NCBI GenBank assembly: GCA_033977485.1
Contig: CM066994.1
Span: 13,823,585-13,887,584 of the forward strand
Direction: 5' to 3'
DNA length: 64,000 nucleotides
Source of the DNA: Hydrangea macrophylla
Taxonomy: Eukaryota; Streptophyta; Magnoliopsida; Cornales; Hydrangeaceae
The translations under genes were made by a program, and so were the position numbers. The first letter of the stretch is position 1; each line of letters opens with the position of its first letter. Below the pieces are notes generated by a model. It ran no database searches and was not told the origin of the DNA. It saw nothing but the letters and a program-made list of their open reading frames with translations. Below are positions 32,757-47,807 of the stretch, piece after piece.

Positions 32757-33027
32757 TGATAGTGATAAACTTACCAAGCCAAATCAAGGGATTGATTACT
32801 CCAATTCTTCAAAGATTGGGTCAATAGAACCCACGTGATTCTTTGTGATTACTCCACCAACTTTGATTAACATGTCTAATGCCTTAAAATATTCCTTTGT
32901 ATTTATTCCTTTTGATTGTAATTGAAGTTTGAATATACTGTAAAGTTTGTATATATATATGATACTTAGACCACACGAGAGTGTGTGGTTTGAAACCATA
33001 ATACAAAGTGTTCATTGCCAACTTTCA
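32757..33027 (+). repeat. 3' LTR of copia element 1
   Basis: 271 bp, TGATAG to TTTCA, followed by the TSD TATAT. Differences from the 5' LTR: AGAATTGAAT/GGGATTGATT-type changes, GGTC to GATT, CCGT to CCAT, loss of TAGACCCTA, gain of three bases in GATAGAACCC, and two extra TA bases. Confidence 0.93.
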
Positions 33028-33139
33028 TATATTACGTTCATTACATAATTTTCCCAACAAAATGAGGAATTGTACTAATTACATAGATTCATTTGTAAAA
33101 GTTAGCAAAAGCGAAAAGGTAAAGAAGATATTAAATTTT

Positions 33140-33435
33140 GGGTTAATTGCACTTTACAACCCTGAAGTTTGGGTGATTTTCCACTTTGTACCATAAAGTT
33201 TTAAAAGTTAGTATTTTGGTCCCTAAAATTTTACAAATGTGGAAAATAAGTCCAAGTAGCCCTTTAGTGACAAATGATTTTTGTCACTAAAAGTGAAATT
33301 TTCATCGCAAAAAGTCTTAAAGGGACTAAAGTGTAATTCTTTCCAAACTTTAGAGATCAAAGTGTCAAATTTGAAACTTTAGGGTGCAAAGTGAAAAACT
33401 ACCCAAACTTTAGGGGTGCAAAGTGCAATTAATCC
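33140..33435. repeat. Foldback MITE with TTAATTGCACTTT ends
   Basis: GGGTTAATTGCACTTTACAA at the left pairs with GTGCAAAGTGCAATTAATCC at the right. Interior phrases (GTTTGGGTGATTTTCCACTT, inverted AAGTGAAAAACTACCCAAAC) also pair. The same type of element is present at 38211-38647 (with an insertion), and a degenerate relative lies at 43440-43565 in the beta-glucosidase gene. Confidence 0.75.
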
Positions 33436-33965
33436 TAAATTTTATAGTTTAATATTATTTCTATATTTTTTTTTGGCCAAATGTTATTTCTATTTTTATT
33501 AAGTAAGATTTTTGTAACAGAAATTTTTTTTTGAGGTGCTGACATTCCATTTTATATTTTAATATATAAATAAGATAAGCCATTTTGAAAAACGTGCCTG
33601 AGTGTATATTTTTAAATTTATTTTCCCGAAAGTACAAATCTTAAAACAATGCTGCTCCTCAAAAAAATAAATAAACAAATAAATAAATAAAACAATGCTG
33701 TATTGCCATGTAAGAAAATTTAATGCCACATCAGCCTAATCTCCAGAAATAGGGAAATTTTATTGCGGACGTCATTGAATTATATATATGTATACATATA
33801 CATATACATATACATATATTTTTTTATGGACATCAGTGAAATTTTAAACACTAGATATATATATATATATATATATTAATCCTTATGGTTCGTTTTTATT
33901 TATTTATTTTTTTAATTACACAGAAAGAGTAATGATAAAAATATTAATAATAAAATAAAATAAAA

Positions 33966-34562
33966 TAAAATGCTTGACCTACACCCACTTCACACCAAAA
34001 TACTCACACCCTGATGTGGCAAGGGGAACCACTCAAACTTAACTCACATCCTATAACCTAATTTAACCCCAAACAACTCCCCCCCCCCCCCACCCCCCCC
34101 CCCCCCCCAAAAAAAAAAAAAAACAAAAAAAAAAAACCAAATTAGATGAAAATTTAAGTAAACTTTAACCGAACCCAACCACCATGGTGAGACCAAACAC
34201 CCACCCTCAAATTAAATCCCCAAATCAGACCCACTTCTCTCTTCTCTCTCTGCGATATTACCGCCCACCCATCGATCATCACAAATTCGGCGACCACCAT
34301 TCCCCCATTCTTCCCTTCTCGGGTCACACCACCACCACCAACAGCCATCACCGGCCACCCACAGATCACCAGCCAAATTAAATCCCCCATCTCCGGCCTC
34401 CCTCTTCATCAACACCTCCCAAGACCCGGTCACCATCTCCGGCCACACTTGCGGGAACATGAAAGCTGCCACATCAGGGAGTGAGTTAAGTTTGTATAGA
34501 TTCCACCTGCCACGTAAGCTGCCACATCAGGGTGTGAAGTGGGTGCGGGTGTAGCATTACTC
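33966..34562. repeat. Foldback element with GC-richer cargo and poly-C tract
   Basis: The left arm TGCTTGACCTACACCCACTT...ACACCCTGATGTGGCA pairs with the right arm TGCCACATCAGGGTGTGAAG...TGGGTGCGGGTGTAGCATT, giving about 595 bp. Between the arms lies a run of C (34079-34108, one A inside) followed by an A-rich run. Then comes about 330 bp (34141-34470) that is much more GC-rich than its surroundings. The cargo has CCTCCCTCTTCATCAACACC-like and CACCACCACCACCAAC phrases, resembling a plant 5' UTR or exon rather than MITE sequence. No frame is convincingly coding on either strand. Confidence 0.7.
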
Positions 34563-35477
34563 AATATGCATATTTTTCAAGTTTATTCTTTATTATCTTA
34601 AACTCTCCCATATTTTCTTTCATGTGACACTAAAATTTTAGTAAAAGGGTCCGTAATAGAATGTTAAAAATGTTCACTACAATCAAAAAATTAAATTGTT
34701 AGAATTTCTAAAAAAAACTCTTAATATGTGATGAGTACAATATTTAATGTCCATTATTACTAGAAACATTTCATAACTATCTTATCTTCTTTTTTATCTA
34801 CATAATTATTTCAACCTACTAGTAATTTGAGCCCAACACTTTGCTCTATCCATTTATTTTTTTTAGCTATTTACTATGCTTTTGAATCTTTGATAGCTGG
34901 TAGAATAAATTTTTTTTGTTCCAGGTAGAATGCAAGGAGAAAGTAAAAATCGTAGTCGAGAAGGTTTGAAAATTATTTGAGAATAACTCGTTTAAAGTGA
35001 CATACTTTTCTAATATATGTTATGAAAATTATATTGTAATTTGTTTAATTAAGGGATATATTGGTAATTTTTAATGCAATATTGGCTTGTTATAATTTCA
35101 TCTCTCATGGGTGAGGTCAATCTAATTTTTACATAGCATTTTGACCTTACTCGGTCACAAAAAGTAGGTGTAATTTCTCTAAAAATAATTTTGAATAAGT
35201 GCTATACTTTATTTATTTTAGTTTCGCTTCCATTGGTACCTTTTCTTTTTCCCACCCTATAACTGGCGTCAAGAGTACTCATTATTCTAGTTAACTATTA
35301 CTAACAATTCAGTTCAAAGTATCTGAGAACAAGTCTTGTTCAAAAAAACGTGTCCAAATTTTAGACTTTTGAACCAATCCCATACGTATGATATTTTTTT
35401 TCTTCTTGTAACTAGCTTACAAGTACGTGGTTGTTATGGTTTGCCATGTAAGGAAAATTTATGTTAAGTGTATGGTT
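34563..35477. other. Intergenic AT-rich spacer
   Basis: No gene, strong inverted repeat or known element recognised; mainly AT-rich unique-looking sequence. Confidence 0.4.
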
Positions 35478-35632
35478 TTGTTTGGTTTATAGATTTAGGG
35501 AAAAGAGAGGGATAATAAAAATAAAATGAAAAAATTAGTGTTATTCGTTAGGTAAAAGGAACGAGTTCTCTATCTTGTTTTTCTTTTCCCTCTCTCTTTT
35601 CTCTAAGAAAATTCATTAACCAAACAAAGCTT
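35478..35632. repeat. Small foldback of the GTTTGGTT family
   Basis: TTTGTTTGGTTTATAGATTT at the left and AAATTCATTAACCAAACAAA (near 35607) at the right are inverted. The interior contains AGGGAAAAGAGAGGGA and inverted CCCTCTCTCTTTTCTCT. Related ends occur near 23139 and in the beta-glucosidase introns. Confidence 0.65.
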
Positions 35633-36577
35633 ACAAGAAAAGTTATTCGATGAGACTCTTAGATGCATCAAGTCATTAATATAATTATAACGGTATTGTA
35701 ATGTACGTAACACCATAATAATGGTATACATTGTCTCTATATCCCTTCTAATTTTTATGTGTAAGTGGCTAGTAATTGCTAATTTCATGCAATATTTTAT
35801 ATGCCCATTACGTGTCACAGCTACTTATTTTTAGATTTTTGGATCCCCGGCCGCACTTTTAGGGTTGTTCACTCAACGGCACCTATAACAATACACCAAC
35901 TTTTGTCTCTCTTTTTTTTAAAAAAAAAAAAAAAAAAAAGAAAGAGTTAGTATGCTATCAAGCACCCATTGGTCTGACTGCGCGAGTGAATAGTCCCTAT
36001 GGTGCAGCCTACTATCCTTTCTCTATTTTCCGAGGTCATCTATTATACTCAGTGTCGGTTCTAATATTTTAGAAACCCTAAATGAACTTCAAAAATTGAG
36101 ACCTTTACAAATATTTGTAAAAGGATAATAGTTCTGACATGTACCAACATGGATAATATGTAATATGCTACTATTAAGAGTGGGACCATATTAAAGTGAG
36201 ACTTATGCCTGCGTCATACTCTGTCAATGTGACAACAAGATATGGTATGACACCAAATAATTTAACTTCTTTACATGAACTTTGTGGGCTTAGATTCTTG
36301 GTAGATGCATGTGTCACTGGTAGGATCACATGTACTAAAAAAAAAAAAATTTTATAATTCTATCAATGTCACGTGGTGTTACTCACCCAATAACACCCCA
36401 TAATATGGCCGAGGATCTTTAATCCAACTTCGACCAATCACTAGAAGAGAATTTTTTCTTTTTTATAAAGGTAAATACATAACGTGATTGACAATTAATT
36501 AGACACACATGAGAGACATGCCAGCTGCTTATTTCGATGCCATGGTGACAATTAATCTTCAAATATATGGGAAAGAA
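35633..36577. other. Intergenic spacer
   Basis: No gene recognised. It holds an A-run at about 35921-35940 and TA-rich segments. Confidence 0.4.
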
Positions 36578-36765
36578 AAATGCTAGACCCACACAATAAA
36601 CCACACACTTTTTTCACACACTTCTTTAGATGCTTGTACTTTGTGCTGTATAAGTGGGGCACAAAAAAGTGTAAAAAATTCAAGCAGCACAAGGTACAAA
36701 CAATTAAAGAAGTGTGTGGAAAAAATGTGTGGTTCATTATGTGAGTGTAGCATGACTCTATGGGA
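36578..36765. repeat. Foldback MITE with GTGTGTGG-type ends
   Basis: GCTAGACCCACACAATAAAC...CACACACTTTTTTCACAC at the left pairs with GTGTGGAAAAAATGTGTGG...ATGTGAGTGTAGCATGACT at the right. Interior arms (TTTAGATGCTTGTACTTTGT and ACAAGGTACAAACAATTAAA) also pair. The ends recall those of 26312-26500. Confidence 0.7.
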
Positions 36766-37188
36766 AAAAGAAAAGAGAACTTTTCACTTAAATGAGGCAA
36801 TTACTTTATTAAAAAAAATTAAAATGAAGCAATAATATGTATTATACCGTTTCCAAAACTTCAGAATTCCAAAATTTCATTTTGATATCAAAAATTTTAA
36901 AATATCAAAACTTTCAAAATTTTAGATTAATGTTCAATTGAAATTTTTTTTTTCTTGTGAAAATTTTATCTGCAAGATTAATTAAAACCTTTTATTTCAG
37001 AAATTATGTAAATATTTTTAAGTATTTTTTGTGAGAACAAAATATATAATTGTGCATGGTATTATGTGAACAAAATATATATATAAGATGGAAATCAATT
37101 CATCTTTCCTGCAAGAATATGAAGTGTTTCAGAATATGTCAGAATAGTTTGACTGAAAGTTGTTCAAAATGTTAGGGATTTTTCAAAT

Positions 37189-37345
37189 GGGCGATGTTAG
37201 GGGCGCTAACAAATTTTACTAACACTTATTAATATATTCTATCTCTTTTTTAGTGGTACTGTCGGGTCTACTGCAGACCCCACAGTACCACTAGGAGAGA
37301 AATAAAGTGTGTTAGTAGAAGTTGTTAGTGCCCCAAATATTACTC
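37189..37345. mobile_element. Mutator-type MITE, copy B (9-bp TSD)
   Basis: A 157-bp hairpin starting GGGCGATGTTAGGGGCGCTA and ending TAGTGCCCCAAATATTACTC. It has identical 9-bp flanks TTTTCAAAT at 37180-37188 and 37346-37354. It shares tip and stem with copy A (GTGGTACTGTCGGGTCTACT and inverse). It has lost about 10 bp of stem relative to copies A and C. Confidence 0.87.
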
Positions 37346-37354
37346 TTTTCAAAT

Positions 37355-38210
37355 ATCCTGCACTCTACCAATTCTAATTTTTTTTTTTTTTTTCGAAAAT
37401 TCTCAAAATAGAAAATTGATTTTACACTTTCAAATTACAATTTTCAAATCGGATTGGGTGAGAATTGGATCCATTCCAAATTGGGTGGGGTAGGTAGATC
37501 TAATGTACTACCATATAATTTTCCAACTCTTATAGTATTAGTCAATGAGATAGAGACCAATGAGCATGTGAGGGTGGGCGGAAGGATTATCCATTTTTTT
37601 TTTCCAAATCTCTCAAAGTCTTTTTCAATCACATGGTAAAACCACTATCAAATTAAAATATTAAAAAATTCACCACCAACCAAGTGTAAAACAGTAAAAT
37701 TAATTTTTAGGTGCTATCAAAAAATCGAAAAAGGAAAAGAAAAAAAAATCAAAATTTTTAGGTACTACAGGTTAAACGTGTGGCTGATGTGGATGTGAAT
37801 CAGGAGTAGTGACATTTCTTTATCCCATAAAGGTGTGTGCATCTTGTCCCAATAATTACTTCTATTAATTAAGGACGTCACATCAGCATATCAAATTATA
37901 CCTTAAAATTCCTCTGATACATCCTACGGAGTACAAGATACAATTAAGGTTAACTCTTTTTAGCCAAAAAAAAAAAAAAAGTTTAAGATTAAATCTATTG
38001 TCAGAGTAATAATTGTTAGTATCAGATTAAAATATATCTCTAATAGTTTTAGCGACACTTTATTTTTGTCGCTAAAATTTTTAGAGACACTATTTACTCT
38101 AACATTAACCATTGTTACTCTGACAATAATATTACCCTACCATTAATGCGTCATAGTTGTTTTGGCAGTGAAATGGTAACATTTCAATTTATTACCCTAC
38201 ATACTTTTAG
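37355..38210. other. Intergenic spacer
   Basis: AT-rich, with T-run at about 37379-37394 and A-run at 37967-37980. No gene recognised. A short direct-like phrase GACACTTTATTTTTGTCGCT (38053) suggests remnants of foldback elements, but no borders are clear. Confidence 0.4.
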
Positions 38211-38647
38211 GGTTAATTGCACATTTCACCCTTAAAGTTTGTAAGTTTTGGCATTTTAGAATGGGTCTTGCTAGGGGCACAAACAATTTCCACTAACACT
38301 TACTAACACACTCTATCTCTCTCCTAGTGGTACTGCGGAGTCCACTGCGGAACCCCACAGTGCCACTAGGAGAGAGATAGAGTGTATTAGTAAGTGTTAG
38401 TGGAAGTTGTTAGTGCCCCAAATATTAATCTTTTAGATTTTTAAGTTTCATTTATGGCAATTTAGTCCCGAAGTTTTGGATGAGTTGCAATTTGGCTATG
38501 AAAAACTTTTTGCAACGAATCTTAAACTTTTAGTAACAACTTATTTGTCACTAATGAGCTAATTGGATTAATTTGTTCTAAGTGTGAAACGTTAAGGACT
38601 AATTTGCCACAATTAAAAGTTTAGAAATTATGGAGTGAATTACCCTA
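38211..38647. repeat. Foldback MITE interrupted by Mutator-type MITE copy C
   Basis: AGGGTTAATTGCACATTTCA at the left and TGGAGTGAATTACCCT at the right are inverted ends of the 33140-33435 type. The element is split at 38254-38262 by copy C of the Mutator-type MITE, which duplicated TTTTAGAAT/TTTTAGATT. The insertion order is therefore this element first, copy C later. Confidence 0.7.
38263..38430. mobile_element. Mutator-type MITE, copy C, nested (9-bp TSD)
   Basis: A 168-bp hairpin starting GGGTCTTGCTAGGGGCACAA and ending TAGTGCCCCAAATATTAATC. Flanks are TTTTAGAAT (38254-38262) and TTTTAGATT (38431-38439), an 8/9 match. Stem and tip match copy A almost completely (CACTCTATCTCTCTCCTAGT). 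Confidence 0.87.
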
Positions 38648-39106
38648 CCTTTTCAGTTGTGTTAAAATTCTATTTTTCCGTGTAAGTGTCACTTGGGCCA
38701 TGTTAGGGCTGTCCAACAAACACTGAACCCGACCCCACCCGTGCCTAGTTGGTTGAGTCATGAGTTTCACAAGGCCAACCCGATACTCTTTGGATCGGAT
38801 GTCGGTTCTTCCCATGTAAAACCCGACGTCACCCAATCCGACTCGAGTACAACTAATAACCACTAAAGAACATCTCCTTACTTCTCTATACATGAATTAT
38901 ACTAATGTTTTACATGCATATACATTTAACCCTTCTCTCTCATCCTCACATTCACAAAATAATACAGTAGATTAATAACATTTCAAAATAATAAGAAAAG
39001 TACCTGAGTAAAGTTACCATTAAGCCTTTTCCAAATGTTTCAACATGTTAACGTGTAGTACCATTTGAAAGGTAGAGATTTCCAAAGTATCATTGAACAA
39101 CAAGCT

Positions 39107-39216
39107 ACAACCTTTTAAAGTGGCGCCAAATGTTATAACTTTGGAACACCTAAAAGGAGCTACAACCTTTTAAAGTGGCGCCAAATGTTATAACTTTGGA
39201 ACACCTAAAAGGCTAG
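39107..39216 (+). repeat. 55-bp perfect or near-perfect tandem duplication
   Basis: AGCTACAACCTTTTAAAGTG...AACACCTAAAAGG occurs twice back to back (about 39107-39161 and 39160-39214). No element boundaries; a recent replication-slippage product. Confidence 0.85.
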
Positions 39217-39476
39217 AACACCCTAAACAATTAGTACTAGGATTAATCATAGAAGATCCCATATGCTATCTACTCCACATAGTATCAATCATTGAAGATA
39301 CATTAAATTAGTTTAAAATTAATACTCCATTTACCTCGATTTCGGATTCTTCTATTTTAAACTCATTTTTTGAATCCTAAAAGTAATTAAATTTTGGGAA
39401 ATGGTGTTAATTAAGAGCATTCATAGTTATTTCAAAATTTAGATAAACTTAACTTAAGTTGTTATACTCCCTCCGT

Positions 39477-39722
39477 GTCATTTTATGTGTCCCCCTTTCT
39501 ATTTTGGTATGTCTCAAAATTGTTGTCCACTTTCTTAAATTAGTATTTAAATTTTACTTAGTTTCCCAAATTGCCCTTCCTTACAACCAATACCAAAACA
39601 AAACAAAAAAAAAAAAAAAGTGCAATGATTATGGGTAATTGTGGAAAGTAGGTGTAGATTCCTTTTGTTCCCTTAAATAGTTGGATTCCCAAAAAGGGAC
39701 ACATAAAATGGGACGGAGGGAA
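39477..39722. mobile_element. Stowaway-type MITE (TA TSD)
   Basis: It begins CTCCCTCCGTGTCATTTTAT and ends ATAAAATGGGACGGAGGGAA, flanked by TA on both sides. CTCCCTCCGT ends with TA duplications identify Stowaway-type Tc1/Mariner MITEs. 246 bp, no coding. Confidence 0.9.
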
Positions 39723-39892
39723 TATATGTTTGGTGTGCATTGTAATGGTGTAAATTGAGAGACGGCAATCAAAAAACTGTGAGAATGGTAGACGGCACAT
39801 TGTGTACCATGAGGATGGTGACCAACGACACACACTCACTGTACCGTTTGACTGAATTTAGTGGAACTTAAGTGTACCACAAATTAAGGTTT

Positions 39893-40399
39893 TCTTAGAG
39901 TATCAACAATGGGGCCCTGTAGAATAAGTTAGGATAACTTACCTTTGAAAGTTATTAACAACGCGAGCATTTGAGCTAATGTATAGGATAGTAAAATTTA
40001 CGAAAACTTAACTTTGTGGTATGATTAAGTTTCAGTAATATAGGGAGAAACGGCGCAAAATGTGCTGCCCCCATTCCAAGCAGTGCATGATGCGCCGCCC
40101 CTTCTTGCAAACAGTAGATGATGTGCCGCCCAGAAGCACAAGGCACATGATGTGCTGCCTCCTATTACTCACGGCACACGATGTGCCACCCAATGTATTC
40201 CCTGCTGCTAACGCCTTCTCTCCTGTATAATAACTTAGCCTAAGTTTACCTTAAGTTTCACGTTCTCACTGCGGATTCTCTTAAGTTTAACGAATGTATA
40301 CATTAGTATTTTTTACACCATTATGGAGTAAAATGGAGCAAAACTCTTAAATTTATCTAAGTACAGTGGTATATTAAACAACACTACGGATGCTCTAAG
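39893..40399. repeat. Foldback MITE with GC-rich minisatellite
   Basis: TTAGAGTATCAACAATGG at the left and CACTACGGATGCTCTAA at the right are inverted, as in the common plant TTAGAGCATC MITE type. The interior (40048-40190) holds five imperfect copies of a roughly 31-bp unit based on CACATGATGTGCCGCCC (starts near 40053, 40080, 40112, 40142, 40173). Confidence 0.65.
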
Positions 40400-40532
40400 T
40401 TGCTTAAAGTAGTAAAAAAATACATAGAAAATCTACACTAATATAAAGATAGTGTGAATCTCAGTCATTTATTTTATTTCTATTTTTTAACTCCTTAACA
40501 TGTGCCCACCCATATATTTTTAATACATACTA

Positions 40533-40822
40533 CTCCCTCCGTCCCATAATAAGTGTCCACATTTCCTTTTTTGGATGTCCCATAATAAGTGTCCACTTTT
40601 CTAAATTGGTATATAGCTTTTACTTGCTTTTCAAAACTATCCTTATAATAAAGACAAAGTAGCATTTATTTGTGGTCCCAAACAAGAAAAAGTCAAACAC
40701 CCATCACATCTAAGGGTAAAATTGGAAAGTGACTCTTAAATGAACCAAAAAAAAAAATATAACACAACTTTTTTAAACATTGTACAAAATAAAAGTGAAC
40801 ACTTATTATGGGACAGAGGGAG
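40533..40822. mobile_element. Stowaway-type MITE (TA TSD), 2
   Basis: It begins CTCCCTCCGTCCCATAATAA and ends TTATTATGGGACAGAGGGAG, flanked by TA. 290 bp. It lies about 0.86 kb upstream of the beta-glucosidase start codon, so it may sit in that gene's promoter region. Confidence 0.92.
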
Positions 40823-41275
40823 TACTTCATAACTTCACCCTTTTTTAAAATTCTCACACTTTATCCTGACATGATATTACAGGTTACACTTAAATAGAGT
40901 AATAAAACAAAAAGAGATGGGGGTAATAAATAAAAAAATTCTTAAATTAGTAGAATTTCCAAAATGCCTACAATACGCTAAAAATGAGTATTGGTGGGTC
41001 CCATTATTTCTCCAAATTCACTTGGTCCACCTCATTAATACCTTCTCCACGTCCATCCAAACTATATCCAAACTTTTTGACTAAGACCAGGAACACAAAT
41101 TCCAAGAATGTGAACTGAGCCCAAACAATAAAATATATAATACTTATTAGAGTGTACGATACTATATCATACTGGGATGTATCTAAGAAATTTCCTCTAT
41201 TCAATAGTCTAATTTGTACAACGCGCCGCCACATAGGAAGTCTTAAATTACTAATTTGCCCCATCCACCAACTCT

Positions 41276-41391
41276 TATATAAGTCCGTTAAGTTCAACTT
41301 CTCAACCAAATTGAAGATCATCAAAATATTGCTAAACAACCTAACTGTGAAATCTTCAATATTGCCAAACAGCCAAACTGTTTAATTAATC
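41276..41391 (+). promoter_or_regulatory. TATA box and 5' leader of the beta-glucosidase gene
   Basis: TATATAAG at 41276-41283 is a good plant TATA box 108 bp upstream of the ATG. Transcription would then start near 41305-41315, giving a leader of roughly 80 bases. This fits the conserved start of the coding frame. Confidence 0.6.
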
Positions 41392-46577
<5,186 letters not shown>

Positions 46578-46748
46578 CTATTTCAATTGTGTATCTACAT
46601 TTCTTTATTCTTGGAACCCATACATTTAGTGTGAAAAAATTGGTTTGTAGCTTCTTTGTTGTATTCAAATGCAGAGAGGCTGATACATAGTTGTGAGTGT
46701 GTATGTAACATTTATTGATTCTTGACTCAATAAATTCACCATTATTTC
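46578..46748 (+). terminator. 3' UTR and polyadenylation region of the beta-glucosidase
   Basis: AATAAA at 46729-46734 is a plausible near-upstream polyadenylation signal. The last exon end and the start of the UTR are partly duplicated 113 bp downstream: CAGAAAGGCTGATATATAG (46559) and CAGAGAGGCTGATACATAG (46672). Confidence 0.55.
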
Positions 46749-46948
46749 AGTGGTTCGTATATTTTCTGTTTAATGTACCTTTGATAATTGCATGTGACTA
46801 CTAAGCATAAAGAAAATTTAATAGGATAATTGTAACATTTATTGCAAACTTGATGTTTTAACTAACATAGAAGATGATGATCCAACAAGATTAAAAAATA
46901 CTAGTATTTAGAAGGAAAACAATTTATATGGTACGTAAGTGAATGAGT

Positions 46949-47376
46949 TGTTAGATCTGTAATCTAGAAAACTGTAGAACCCTAGAGTAATAAAACACAG
47001 CCCTAGGATCATATCATGTTAGATTATTAAAGATTTAATATAGTAGAATATATACATGTATCCATGGATGTCCGGTTATTGTCTTCCTCAGTCAAATCTC
47101 CTTAGTTCTGTAATGGGCTCCTTCTCTTGATAGTATGGAGGAGGAAGTAGTATATGATCATAATGTCTTTATATACTACTCGATCTATTAGGGTTCCCAT
47201 TATTCCTAACAGGGTCAATATTTGGTATCCACTCATTATACCCACACCCAGTAGAAGTCCATGAGCTTCTTATAATTAGACCACATAACATAAGCTCATT
47301 TAGTTTTAATAGCCCTTATAATATAATTGATATTAATATATTGCCCACTATTGTTAAGAAATGTAATTTCCTAACA
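46949..47376 (-). repeat. 3' LTR of copia element 2
   Basis: 428 bp, reading on the minus strand TGTTAGGAAATTACATTTC... to ...CAGATCTAACA. Its ends are TGTTAG and CTAACA. The polypurine tract AAGTGGGAGAT (about 47377-47387) sits immediately before it. No matching TSD can be tested because the 5' LTR is absent. Confidence 0.83.
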
Positions 47377-47807
47377 ATCTCCCACTTGGGCTACATATGA
47401 TTCTTAAAACAATAATATTACATGTTTCTTAGAAGCGCACATGTATGCTATTTATCTTTGGACTTCACTTTAGTTTTCAATCTGGTCCATTTCCTATATT
47501 AGCATGGGATCAAGGCGGCTTTCATCACACATAATCTTAACTAGACCTTCAATGGTCACCATACCAACACATTCAATGACATAGATCAAGGATGAATGAG
47601 TAGCATGGAAATTACATGCATTGTGATATCAAACATGCCTATTTCCAACTGGTCCTACTTTAGTCTTTATTGAGATCAATCCGAAACAATGCAAAACGCA
47701 TATAGAAAATAATTAAATTCAGAGATAAACCATAATCCATCAACTTTATTCTGTAGAAAATAAAAATCACATAAATATCAAAATAGAACCTCCAAAGTTA
47801 ACTCCCA

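Larger units (their letters stand above)
26648..33027 (+). mobile_element. Full-length Ty1/copia LTR retrotransposon (broken polyprotein)
   Basis: The element has LTRs at 26648-26923 and 32757-33027, each running from TGATAG to TTTCA. It is flanked by a 5-bp duplication TATAT (26643-26647 and 33028-33032). A methionine-tRNA-type primer site TGGTATCAGAGC follows the 5' LTR, and the polypurine tract TTGCGGGGGTG precedes the 3' LTR. Gag, protease, integrase, reverse transcriptase and RNase H occur in the copia order. By eye the LTRs differ by about five substitutions plus a 9-bp, a 3-bp and two short indels, so the insertion is fairly recent. Coding is broken by a 1.65-kb solo LTR, several stops and a frameshift. 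Confidence 0.93.

Noticed and set aside
34154..34472. Gly/Trp-rich and His/Pro-rich open frames in the poly-C foldback
   Set aside because: Overlapping frames on both strands arise from GC-rich composition; no domain or splice support, so only the possibility of captured DNA is reported.
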